From the NCBI GenBank assembly GCA_029240775.1, contig JARDZQ010000081.1, positions 1 through 7,070 on the forward strand: a stretch of 7,070 nt of DNA, read 5' to 3'. Numbering within the stretch: position 1 is the stretch's first letter; each line of letters begins with the position of its first letter. Under the pieces are notes generated by a model that was given only the letters and a program-made list of their open reading frames with translations, was not told the DNA's origin and made no database searches. Of the stretch, positions 1 through 6,101 are shown piece by piece. Source of the DNA: Rubrobacteraceae bacterium (GTDB lineage Bacteria; Actinomycetota; Rubrobacteria; Rubrobacterales; Rubrobacteraceae). The translations under genes and the position numbers were made by a program.

Positions 1-773
1 TCAGAACCGAGGAACCCAGTCTCGGCGAGGAGCTCTATAGGCCTCATCCCGTACTCTTTCCGGCACTCCTGTATCTCGCGGGGCTGCTCGTCGGCGTGAG
101 CGTGGATGGGCAAGGCGTTCCGGCGAGCATACCGTGAGAGCTTCTCCAGCCAGTCTCGCGGCACGGCGCGCACGCTGTGCGCCGCGACCCCGACCTCGAC
201 GAGCGGGCGCCCCTGCGCCCATCCCCGAAGCTCGTCTACCCGTCCCAGAAAATCGTCCACCGCAGCGTCCCGGAAACGGGGGATACCACCCCTCGCGTAC
301 GCGACGGGGAGCATGAGAAGCCGGATCTCCGCCTCCTCCGCGGCCTCCGCTACGGCCTTGGCGAGCGCGTTCGGGTCTTCGTACGGGGTACCATCAGGGC
401 GGTGGTGGACGTAGTGAAACTCGGCCGCGCTCGCGTAGCCCGCGCTCAGCATCTCGCGGTAGCACCTCTCGCTTGCCTCCCTGATGGTGTCCGGGTCGAG
501 GCTCTCCGCCAGAGCGTACATCCGCTCGCGCCAGGTCCAGAAGTCGTCCTCTGGATGGTGGGGGTCTCTGCGCTCTACCCGCCCGCGCAGTGCTCGCTGG
601 AAGGCGTGGCTGTGCGCGTTCACGAAGCCCGGAGCGAGTGCCCGGCCCGGAAGCCTCTCCCCACCGGTGGCGGGCCCGACCTCGACCACGCGCCCGCTCT
701 CGACGGTCACGGCGACGTTGCTGCGGGCGCCGCGCGCGTCGAGGAGCAGGTCGGGCAGGAGGGTGCGCCTCAC
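1..773 (-). CDS. hutF: Formimidoylglutamate deiminase HutF (3' end outside window)
   Basis: Zinc-dependent amidohydrolase that hydrolyses N-formimino-L-glutamate to N-formyl-L-glutamate and ammonia, in the cytoplasm, in the five-step histidine degradation route. 257 residues are visible; the family is about 450 long, so the C-terminal part is cut by the left edge. Seen: the amidohydrolase metal motif NAHSHAFQRALRG (His54, His56), the HutF-typical DFWTWRERMY (residues 77-86), and IHAHADEQPREIQEC (223-237). By family comparison His226 should be a zinc ligand and Glu229 the catalytic acid, with the same His-x-x-Glu spacing as in the Pseudomonas enzyme. The later catalytic His and Asp lie outside the window. 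The chosen start is GTG at 771-773, one base after the hutU stop; it gives a normal N-terminus (MRRTLLPDLLLD), although no strong ribosome site precedes it. Translational coupling to hutU is likely. Other amidohydrolases (imidazolonepropionase, 8-oxoguanine deaminase) fit less well because of the FWTWRE motif and the hutU neighbour. Confidence 0.93.
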   Translation of the reverse strand, partial: MRRTLLPDLLLDARGARSNVAVTVESGRVVEVGPATGGERLPGRALAPGFVNAHSHAFQRALRGRVERRDPHHPEDDFWTWRERMYALAESLDPDTIREASERCYREMLSAGYASAAEFHYVHHRPDGTPYEDPNALAKAVAEAAEEAEIRLLMLPVAYARGGIPRFRDAAVDDFLGRVDELRGWAQGRPLVEVGVAAHSVRAVPRDWLEKLSRYARRNALPIHAHADEQPREIQECRKEYGMRPIELLAETGFLGS

Positions 774-774
774 C

Positions 775-2439
775 CTAGTCGAACATCGGCATCCGGATAC
801 CCAGCCTGCGTGCCGCTTCGCGGGCCGCCTCGTAGCCCGCGTCGGCGTGACGGACGACGCCTATGGCCGGGTCGTTGGTCAGGACCCGTTCGAGGCGGGT
901 CGCTCCCTCTCCGGTGCCGTCGGCGAGGACCTGAGCCCCGGCGTGGATGGACTTGCCGATCCCCACGCCCCCGCCGTGGTGGACCGCGACCCAGCTCGCC
1001 CCGCTCGCGGTGTTGAGGAGAGCGTTGAGGATAGGCCAGTCGGCTATGGCGTCGGATCCATCCTTCATCGCCTCGGTCTCGCGGTAGGGGGAGGCTACGC
1101 TCCCGGTATCCAGGTGGTCGCGCCCGATGACGATGGGGGCCGAGATGGTCCCGTCGGCGACGAGGTCGTTGAAGCGCAGCCCCGCCCTGTGGCGCGAGCC
1201 AGCCCCGAGCCAGCAGATGCGCGCAGGGAGCCCCTGAAAACGAACCTTCTCTCTTGCCTGCTCGACCCAGCGCGCGAGGCGCTCGTCTTCGGGGAAGAGC
1301 TCGAGGATCGCGTCGTCTGTGGCGGCGATATCGTCCGGGTCCCCCGAGAGAGCCGCCCACCGGAACGGCCCCTTGCCCTCGCAGAAGAGCGGCCTTATGT
1401 AGGCCGGAACGAAGCCGGGGTAGGAGAAAGCCCCGTCGAAGCCGCCGAGCCTCGCCTCCGCGCGCAGGTTGTTGCCGTAGTCGAAGACCTCCACCCCGCG
1501 CTCCTGCATGGCTACCATCGCGGCGCAGTGGCGGGCCATGGAGGCGCGAGCCTCGCGCACGTAGTGCTCCGGGTCGCTCTCGCGCAGCCCGGCGGCCTCC
1601 TCGAGGCTGTAACCAGCCGGGACGTAGCCGCCCAGAGGGTCGTGGGCCGAGGTCTGGTCCGTGACGGCGTCTGGGACATAGCCGCGCTCCAGGAGGGCGG
1701 GGAAGACCTCGGCGGCGTTGCCGATGACGCCGATGGAGAGCGGGACGCCTTCGCGCTTGGCTTCCTCTGCGCGCTGCAGAGCATCTTCGAGGTCATCGGC
1801 GAGGACGTCGAGGTAGCCGGTCATCAGGCGCCGGCGAGCGCGGTCCGGCTCCACCTCGACGCATAGGGCTATGCCCTCGTTCATGGTGATCGCGAGCGGC
1901 TGGGCGCCGCCCATCCCGCCGAGGCCAGCGGTGAGGCAGACGCGCCCGCGGAGCGTCCCGCCGAAGCGTTGTTCGGCGACGGCGGCGAAGGTCTCGTAGG
2001 TTCCCTGGAGGATGCCCTGGGTGCCGATGTAGATCCAGGACCCGGCGGTCATCTGGCCGTACATCGTGAGCCCCGCCTTCTCGAGCTCCCTGAACGTCTC
2101 CCAGTCGGCCCAGTCCGGGACGAGGAGCGAGTTGGCGATGAGGACGCGCGGCGCGAAGGCGTGGGTGCGGAAGACCGCGACTGGCTTGCCCGACTGCACA
2201 AGGAGGGTCTCGTCGTCGTCGAGGCCCTGCAGGGTGCTCACGAGGGCCCAGAAGCTCTCCCAGTCGCGGGCTGCCTTGCCCGTGCCGCCGTAGACGACGA
2301 GATCCTCTGGGCGCTCTGCGACCTCGGGGTCGAGGTTGTTCATGAGCATACGGAGCGCCGCCTCCTGGTGCCAGCCCTTGCAGGAGATCCCCACTCCCCT
2401 CGGGGCCCGGATGGTCGGGGCCTTCTGCGTGTCGGTCAT
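775..2439 (-). CDS. hutU: Urocanate hydratase (urocanase) HutU
   Basis: Cytoplasmic NAD+-dependent lyase (EC 4.2.1.49) that adds water to urocanate to give 4-imidazolone-5-propionate, the second step of histidine breakdown. The 554 residues match the family length of about 555. Seen: the N-terminal block GVGISCKGWHQEAALRMLMN (16-35), VVYGGTGKAARDWESF (48-63), the glycine-rich TAGLGGMGGAQPLA (170-183) associated with the NAD-binding core, TDQTSAHDPL (260-269), EVFDYGNNLR (317-326), FSYPGFVPAYIRPLFCEGKG in 339-358, and ARICWLG (406-412). Cys409 in this last motif corresponds to the cysteine at 410 that is essential in the Pseudomonas enzyme. The ATG at 2437-2439 is preceded six bases upstream by AGGAG (2446-2450), which supports the start. 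It is the first gene of a hutU-hutF unit, the two separated by one base. No break or unusual residue was noticed; it appears functional. Confidence 0.98.
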   Translation of the reverse strand: MTDTQKAPTIRAPRGVGISCKGWHQEAALRMLMNNLDPEVAERPEDLVVYGGTGKAARDWESFWALVSTLQGLDDDETLLVQSGKPVAVFRTHAFAPRVLIANSLLVPDWADWETFRELEKAGLTMYGQMTAGSWIYIGTQGILQGTYETFAAVAEQRFGGTLRGRVCLTAGLGGMGGAQPLAITMNEGIALCVEVEPDRARRRLMTGYLDVLADDLEDALQRAEEAKREGVPLSIGVIGNAAEVFPALLERGYVPDAVTDQTSAHDPLGGYVPAGYSLEEAAGLRESDPEHYVREARASMARHCAAMVAMQERGVEVFDYGNNLRAEARLGGFDGAFSYPGFVPAYIRPLFCEGKGPFRWAALSGDPDDIAATDDAILELFPEDERLARWVEQAREKVRFQGLPARICWLGAGSRHRAGLRFNDLVADGTISAPIVIGRDHLDTGSVASPYRETEAMKDGSDAIADWPILNALLNTASGASWVAVHHGGGVGIGKSIHAGAQVLADGTGEGATRLERVLTNDPAIGVVRHADAGYEAAREAARRLGIRMPMFD

Positions 2440-2445
2440 CTGTGG

Positions 2446-2450
2446 CTCCT
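2446..2450 (-). promoter_or_regulatory. Ribosome binding site of hutU
   Basis: AGGAG on the minus strand, six bases before the hutU ATG. Just upstream in the same leader, CCGGT and ACCGG arms (2461-2465 and 2475-2479) can pair around a nine-base loop, placing a small hairpin about ten bases before this site. The ribosome site fixes the hutU start; any role of the hairpin is conjecture. Confidence 0.75.
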
Positions 2451-2554
2451 TCCCGCGCTACCGGTCAGTCTTGCACCGGGTGTTGAAGAAGTCCAGGGTG
2501 AGTAGCAGTAGCCACGGCGAAACGACGGCAGTTCTGTTTGGCCTCCCCGAGCAT

Positions 2555-2568
2555 CCGTCCCGGGACGG
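2555..2568. promoter_or_regulatory. Perfect 14-bp palindrome upstream of hutU, possible operator
   Basis: The sequence CCGTCCCGGGACGG is its own reverse complement. It lies about 116 to 129 bases before the hutU start and 12 bases beyond the terminator-like hairpin. It could be a dimeric regulator site for hutU, or a second hairpin aiding termination of the transporter operon. It does not resemble the AT-rich HutC operator of proteobacteria that I know. In such GC-rich DNA a palindrome of this length is uncommon but can occur by chance. I saw no convincing -35/-10 pair for hutU between here and the start codon. Confidence 0.35.
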
Positions 2569-2580
2569 CGCGAAGAGCAG

Positions 2581-2612
2581 GGGCCCGCCGCGACGCTGTC
2601 CGCGGCGGGCCC
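2581..2612 (-). terminator. GC-rich hairpin terminator after the ABC transporter operon
   Basis: The arms GGGCCCGCCGCG (2581-2592) and CGCGGCGGGCCC (2601-2612) are perfect complements forming a 12-bp stem with an eight-base loop. On the minus strand the stem begins 19 bases after the lipoprotein gene's stop codon. The tract after the stem (CTGCTCTTCG) is pyrimidine-rich but not a true T-run, as is often seen for terminators in high-GC actinobacteria. It probably separates the transporter mRNA from hutU. It could instead protect the 3' end of the mRNA without fully stopping transcription. Confidence 0.75.
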
Positions 2613-2631
2613 TCAGGGGAGTTCTGGTGCC

Positions 2632-3582
2632 TTACTCTACGATGCCCTCGTCCTCGAGGTGCTCGGCTGCGACGTCCTCAGGGTCCTCCTGCTCGAGGTC
2701 CACCTGGCCGTTCAGCTCGCGCATGGTCTCGACGTCGAGGCTCGCCGAGACCTCGTTCAGGATTTCCTTCATCTCGGGGTTCTGATCGAGGACCTCGGTC
2801 CTCACCACCGGGGCCGGGTAGTAGAAGGGCCAGATGCCCTTCGGGTCCTCCATGACCACCAGCTCGTCGGAGGCGAGCTGCCCGTCGGTGGTGAAGCCCA
2901 CCCCGACGTCGCCCTCGCCGCCTTGGAGTCCCTGGTAGCGGAGGCCCAGCTGGTTCACGATCTTGATCTCCCCGAAGTCGAGGGCCGGGTAGTTCTTCTG
3001 CATGTTGGGATAACCGTCTGAGCGGTTCTGGAACTGGGAGAAGGAGACGAAGGTGAGGTCCGGCGAGGCCTCCGCCAGATCGGCGAGGGTCTTCAGGTTC
3101 ATCTCCTCGGCCACGTCCTTGCGGACGAAGATGCCATAGCTGTTGTTGAAGGGCGCTGGGGTCAGCATCGTGTCCGCGGGGTCGCGCTTGGCGTAGAGCT
3201 CTTTGGCCTTCTTGTAGGTCTCCTCTGGGGTCTTCAGGGCGGCGGGGTCTCCCTCGTAGTCGACCGTCGCCGTGAGCGCCGTGCCCGTGTACTCGGGGTA
3301 CATGTCGATCTGGCCGTTCTGGAGCGCCTTGTCGGCTATCTGTTCGGAGCCCAGATTGAGCTTCTTCTCCACGTTAAAGCCGTTGGCCTCGAGCGCCTGG
3401 GCGTAGAGCTCGCCCAGGATGAACTGCTCGGTAAAGTCCTTCGAGCCGATGGTGATAGCCGGTCCGCCTCCTTCGTCGCTGGCCTGCTCACCACCGACGT
3501 TGCCGCAGGCGGCGAGCAGGGCGAGCGCCAGGGCGGCGAGCACCGCCGGGATGGCGCGGATCAACTTCGTCCTGTTCTTCAT
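2632..3582 (-). CDS. OpuC/OsmF-type substrate-binding lipoprotein (quaternary amine ABC importer)
   Basis: Extracytoplasmic solute receptor of the OpuAC/ProX family that would deliver glycine betaine, choline, carnitine or a related solute to the permeases. 316 residues, normal for the family (about 300). Seen: a basic N-terminus and hydrophobic signal segment (residues 7-25) ending in the lipobox LAAC, so Cys26 should carry the lipid; the opening strand ITIGSKDFTEQFILGEL (44-60); GSEQIADKALQNGQIDMYPE (78-97) followed by YTGTAL; and WPFYYPAPVVR (251-261). Tyr95, Tyr98, Tyr149, Tyr216 and the WPFYY cluster are candidates for the aromatic cage that holds a trimethylammonium head group; this is by analogy, without an alignment. 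The ATG at 3580-3582 follows a strong AGGAGG (3587-3592). Last gene of the operon, 24 bases after the second permease. The acidic C-terminus (about 295-316) is a short tail. The exact substrate cannot be read from sequence. Confidence 0.93.
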   Translation of the reverse strand: MKNRTKLIRAIPAVLAALALALLAACGNVGGEQASDEGGGPAITIGSKDFTEQFILGELYAQALEANGFNVEKKLNLGSEQIADKALQNGQIDMYPEYTGTALTATVDYEGDPAALKTPEETYKKAKELYAKRDPADTMLTPAPFNNSYGIFVRKDVAEEMNLKTLADLAEASPDLTFVSFSQFQNRSDGYPNMQKNYPALDFGEIKIVNQLGLRYQGLQGGEGDVGVGFTTDGQLASDELVVMEDPKGIWPFYYPAPVVRTEVLDQNPEMKEILNEVSASLDVETMRELNGQVDLEQEDPEDVAAEHLEDEGIVE

Positions 3583-3606
3583 CTTTCCTCCTCTTTCCCG
3601 ATCTGC

Positions 3607-4260
3607 TTAACGGCGTCTTTTCTGCGCGATCTTGAGGCCTTTCGGGGTGAGCGCGCGCTCTACGCCGGCGAAGCCGACCTCCGTGATGATCGAGAGTACG
3701 GCTACCGAGAGCGCCCCCGCGAGCAGTATGGCGGTGTCCCCCCGCTGGAATCCCTCCACGATCAGATCCCCCAGGCCGCCGCCCCCGATAAAGGTCGCCA
3801 GAGTCGCGCTTGCGACCACCTGCACCGCCGAGGTGCGGATGCCGGCGAAGATGACCGGGGCGGCTATCGGGAGTTGTATCCCGGCGAGGATCTGGCTCCC
3901 CGAGAGCCCCATCCCGCGCGCGGCGTCTATGACCCCAGGGTCGACCTCGCGCAGGGCGGTCGAGGCGTTGATTAGGATCGGGGGTACCGCCAGCGCCGTG
4001 AGCGCGATGAGCGCCGAGGTGAAGCCGAAGCCGAAGAACGGCAAGGCAAGGGCGAGCAGCGCCAGGCTCGGGACGGCGCGCCCGATGTTTCCCACGTTGA
4101 TCGCGATGGCCGCGCCGGTCGGCGTGTTCCTGACGGCGAGCGCGACTGGCACGGCTATCAGGACCGCGATTGCCAGGGCGACGACCGAGAGTTCGATGTG
4201 CCTGAAGAGCAGCTGCGTGAAGTCGGGACGTCCGAGGACCTCACGTATCTGGCCGACCAT
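3607..4260 (-). CDS. ABC transporter permease, OpuC/OsmW-like (second permease)
   Basis: Inner-membrane subunit forming half of the translocation channel of the quaternary amine importer. 217 residues, usual for OpuCB/OpuCD-type permeases. Seen: about five or six hydrophobic segments (roughly 22-43, 63-79, 82-101, 133-158, 175-197); the block AVPSLALLALALPFFG (62-77) characteristic of the family; and the cytoplasmic EAA loop DAARGMGLSGSQILAGIQLP (112-131), which contacts the ATPase. FIGGGGLGDLI (157-167) is also family-typical. The ATG at 4258-4260 directly abuts the stop codon of the first permease (TAG then ATG), indicating coupled translation. The basic C-terminus ends KRRR. It is a paralogue of the gene just upstream; the two would pair as a heterodimeric channel. 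Confidence 0.92.
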   Translation of the reverse strand: MVGQIREVLGRPDFTQLLFRHIELSVVALAIAVLIAVPVALAVRNTPTGAAIAINVGNIGRAVPSLALLALALPFFGFGFTSALIALTALAVPPILINASTALREVDPGVIDAARGMGLSGSQILAGIQLPIAAPVIFAGIRTSAVQVVASATLATFIGGGGLGDLIVEGFQRGDTAILLAGALSVAVLSIITEVGFAGVERALTPKGLKIAQKRRR

Positions 4261-4974
4261 CTACGCCCTACTCCGGCGGGCCCACGGCCTCAGGTAGCGC
4301 TCCACGGCGAGGAGCAGCAGGTCCGCCAGGATGGCGAGGGCTGTCGCCAGGACCGCGCCGGCGATGATCATGGTCGGGAAGTTGCGGTTAATGCCGTCGA
4401 AGATCAGCTTCCCCAGGCCACCGCCGCTGATGTAGGCGCCGATCGTCGCGATCCCGATGATCGTCACGGTCGCGATGCGGATGCCGGCCACGATCACCGG
4501 CAGCGCCAGCGGCAGCTCGACCTTGAAGAGGATCTGGCTGTTCGTGAGCCCCATCCCGCGCGCGGCGTCGATGGTCTCCGCCGGGACCGAGTCGATACCG
4601 GCGACCACGTTGCGGATCAGGATCAGAAGGGAGTAGGCCACGAGCGCTATGATCACAGGTGTCGCTCCGATGACTATACCGGGGACGGAGATGAGGATGG
4701 AGAACAGCGCGAGGCTCGGGATGGAGTAGAGGATACCGGTCACGAAGGTTACGGGCGGGTAGATCTTGCGGTACCGCGCCGACAGCACGCCTATCGGCAG
4801 AGAGATGGCGAGCGCGATCGCCACCGAGACGAACGAGAGGTACATGTGCCCCTGTATCGCCGGCCATATGTCCTCCCAGAAGTTCTCGGAGATCCAATCC
4901 CACTCTATTAACCTGGGCTCCTCGAGCGAGACATCCTGCAGGAGCGCCAGAATGCCGGGGAATCCCTCACCCAC
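4261..4974 (-). CDS. ABC transporter permease, OpuC/OsmW-like (first permease)
   Basis: Inner-membrane channel subunit of the same importer. 237 residues. Seen: an N-terminal extension of about 40 residues rich in Trp and acidic residues (for example IEWDWISENFWEDIWP, 23-38), then hydrophobic segments near 45-65, 78-100, 104-126, 157-180 and 200-223. The family block YSIPSLALFSIL (83-94) and the EAA loop DAARGMGLTNSQILFKVELP (136-155) are present, as is YISGGGLGKLIFDGINRN (181-198). The start codon is GTG at 4972-4974; it overlaps the end of the ATPase gene by eight bases, with a G-rich stretch upstream as a possible ribosome site. No ATG lies between it and the first membrane segment until codon 44, so the GTG is the best start. 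Pairs with the next gene as the second half of the channel. Confidence 0.92.
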   Translation of the reverse strand: MGEGFPGILALLQDVSLEEPRLIEWDWISENFWEDIWPAIQGHMYLSFVSVAIALAISLPIGVLSARYRKIYPPVTFVTGILYSIPSLALFSILISVPGIVIGATPVIIALVAYSLLILIRNVVAGIDSVPAETIDAARGMGLTNSQILFKVELPLALPVIVAGIRIATVTIIGIATIGAYISGGGLGKLIFDGINRNFPTMIIAGAVLATALAILADLLLLAVERYLRPWARRSRA

Positions 4975-5929
4975 GCGAGTCGCCCCCGGCGCGGGAAAGC
5001 TCCTCTATGGCGTCTATGGTCAGCAGCCTCTTCTCGCCGTCGTTCTCCACGACGGCCTCGCTGTGTCCAGACCCGATCAGCTCGGAGAGCGCGTCCTTCA
5101 CGGTCAGGTTCCCGCTTATGCGGGGGAGATCCTCGGCGTTGCCGTTCGCCGGCTCAAGCTCCATGTCGCCGACCCTCGTGAGCGAGAGCCGCTTGAGGAT
5201 CCGGTCGTTGCCGACGAAGGAGGCGACGAACTCGGAGTTCGGGTTCGCGAGGATGTTCTCCGGGGTATCGTACTGGGCGAGGAAGCCGCCCTGCTTGAGG
5301 ATGGCGATCTTGTCGCCGATCTTTATGGCCTCGTCTATGTCGTGGGTAACGAAGACGATGGTCTTCTTGATGTTCTGTTGGATGTTCAGGAACTCGTCCT
5401 GGAGCCGCTCGCGCGTTATGGGGTCAACGGCCCCGAAGGGTTCGTCCATGAGCATGATCGGGGGGTCTGCGGCCATCGCGCGCGCCACCCCGACCCGCTG
5501 CTGCTGCCCACCAGAGAGTTCCGCCGGGTAGCGGTCTCGGTAGTCGTCGGGGTGGAGGCCGACGAGCTCGAGGAGCTCGTCCACGCGGATGCGGATGCGC
5601 CCCTTATCCCAGCCCACCAGGCCCGGCACGGTCGCTATGTTCTCGGCTATGGTGCGGTGGGGGAAGAGGCCTATCTGCTGGATGGCGTAGCCGATTTTGC
5701 GCCGCAGCTGGGTGCCGCTCATCGCGGTGTTCGGCTCGCCGGCTATGAGGATCTCGCCCTCCGTCGGCTCGATGAGCCTGTTTACCATACGCATGGAGGT
5801 GGTCTTGCCGCACCCCGAGGGACCGACCAGAACGCAGATCTCTCCTTCCGGGACTTCGAAGGAGAGATCGTTTACGACGGGTCTGTCGGAGCCGGGGTAG
5901 GTCTTGCTCACGCCTCTAAACTCGATCAT
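4967..5929 (-). CDS. Quaternary amine ABC transporter ATPase, OpuCA/OsmV-like
   Basis: Cytoplasmic ATPase that powers the betaine/choline-type importer. 320 residues from the chosen start. Seen: Walker A GPSGCGKTT (36-44), Q-loop YAIQQIGLFPH (81-91; glutamine at 84 or 85), signature LSGGQQQR (138-145), Walker B IMLMDEP (158-164, catalytic Glu163) and switch His196 in VTHD. All ATPase motifs are intact. After the nucleotide-binding domain comes a short C-terminal part (about 245-315) that looks like at most one CBS-like unit (ISGNLTVKDALSELI through LLTIDAIEEL), where OpuA/OpuC-type ATPases usually have two CBS domains. The reading frame stays open upstream to a TTG at 6010, but ATG 5927-5929 is preferred: it gives the canonical MIEFRGVSKTYPG and has AGGAG five bases upstream. 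First gene of the operon; its stop codon overlaps the start of the first permease. Confidence 0.94.
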   Translation of the reverse strand: MIEFRGVSKTYPGSDRPVVNDLSFEVPEGEICVLVGPSGCGKTTSMRMVNRLIEPTEGEILIAGEPNTAMSGTQLRRKIGYAIQQIGLFPHRTIAENIATVPGLVGWDKGRIRIRVDELLELVGLHPDDYRDRYPAELSGGQQQRVGVARAMAADPPIMLMDEPFGAVDPITRERLQDEFLNIQQNIKKTIVFVTHDIDEAIKIGDKIAILKQGGFLAQYDTPENILANPNSEFVASFVGNDRILKRLSLTRVGDMELEPANGNAEDLPRISGNLTVKDALSELIGSGHSEAVVENDGEKRLLTIDAIEELSRAGGDSRG

Positions 5930-5934
5930 TGCAT

Positions 5935-5939
5935 CTCCT
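5935..5939 (-). promoter_or_regulatory. Ribosome binding site deciding the ATPase start
   Basis: AGGAG on the minus strand, five bases before the ATG at 5927-5929. The 27 extra codons of the longer TTG-initiated reading are low-complexity (Ser, Gly, Arg, Pro, Thr) and unlike the family, so this site argues for the shorter protein. Confidence 0.75.
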
Positions 5940-6033
5940 GTGCGCCCAGGGGTAGTAGGGCTGCCGGTAGGTGCATCCGACCTTCGAGAACCCGACCACG
6001 ACTCCTCCAACTCTTATGGAACGGTTTGGGGAA

Positions 6034-6063
6034 AGTATACGGCAATCCCCTCCGAATAGTTCA
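6034..6063 (-). promoter_or_regulatory. Candidate promoter of the ABC transporter operon
   Basis: On the minus strand TATACT (6039-6034) matches the bacterial -10 consensus at five of six positions. TGAACT (6063-6058) is a weak -35 match, 18 bases upstream. This is the most AT-rich piece of the 172-base gap between the acyltransferase stop and the ATPase start, and it would give a leader of roughly 100 bases. A loose inverted repeat (GGGGA at 6028-6032 and TCCCC at 6046-6050) encloses the -10 element and could be an operator. Assignment is by pattern only. Confidence 0.45.
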
Positions 6064-6101
6064 TCCGGGTTAGCGAGGAGTAATCGTGGGACCGGAGCGT
6101 C

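Noticed and set aside
484..1866. Long plus-strand open frame of 460 codons opposite hutF and hutU
   Set aside because: It lies antisense to two clearly recognised genes, its translation has no recognisable family motif, and long antisense frames are expected where GC-rich codon use removes stop codons.
2440..2631. A small gene or riboswitch in the gap between the lipoprotein gene and hutU
   Set aside because: Apart from the hairpin, the palindrome and the hutU ribosome site, I saw no credible coding frame with a ribosome site and no known riboswitch pattern.
5930..6010. Extended TTG start adding 27 residues to the ATPase
   Set aside because: The extension is low-complexity and unlike the family, while the ATG at 5927-5929 has a well-spaced AGGAG and gives the canonical N-terminus.
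4766..6073. Long plus-strand open frame of 435 codons opposite the ATPase and first permease
   Set aside because: Shadow of the ATPase and permease frames, which carry complete ABC motifs; no domain recognised in the plus-strand translation.
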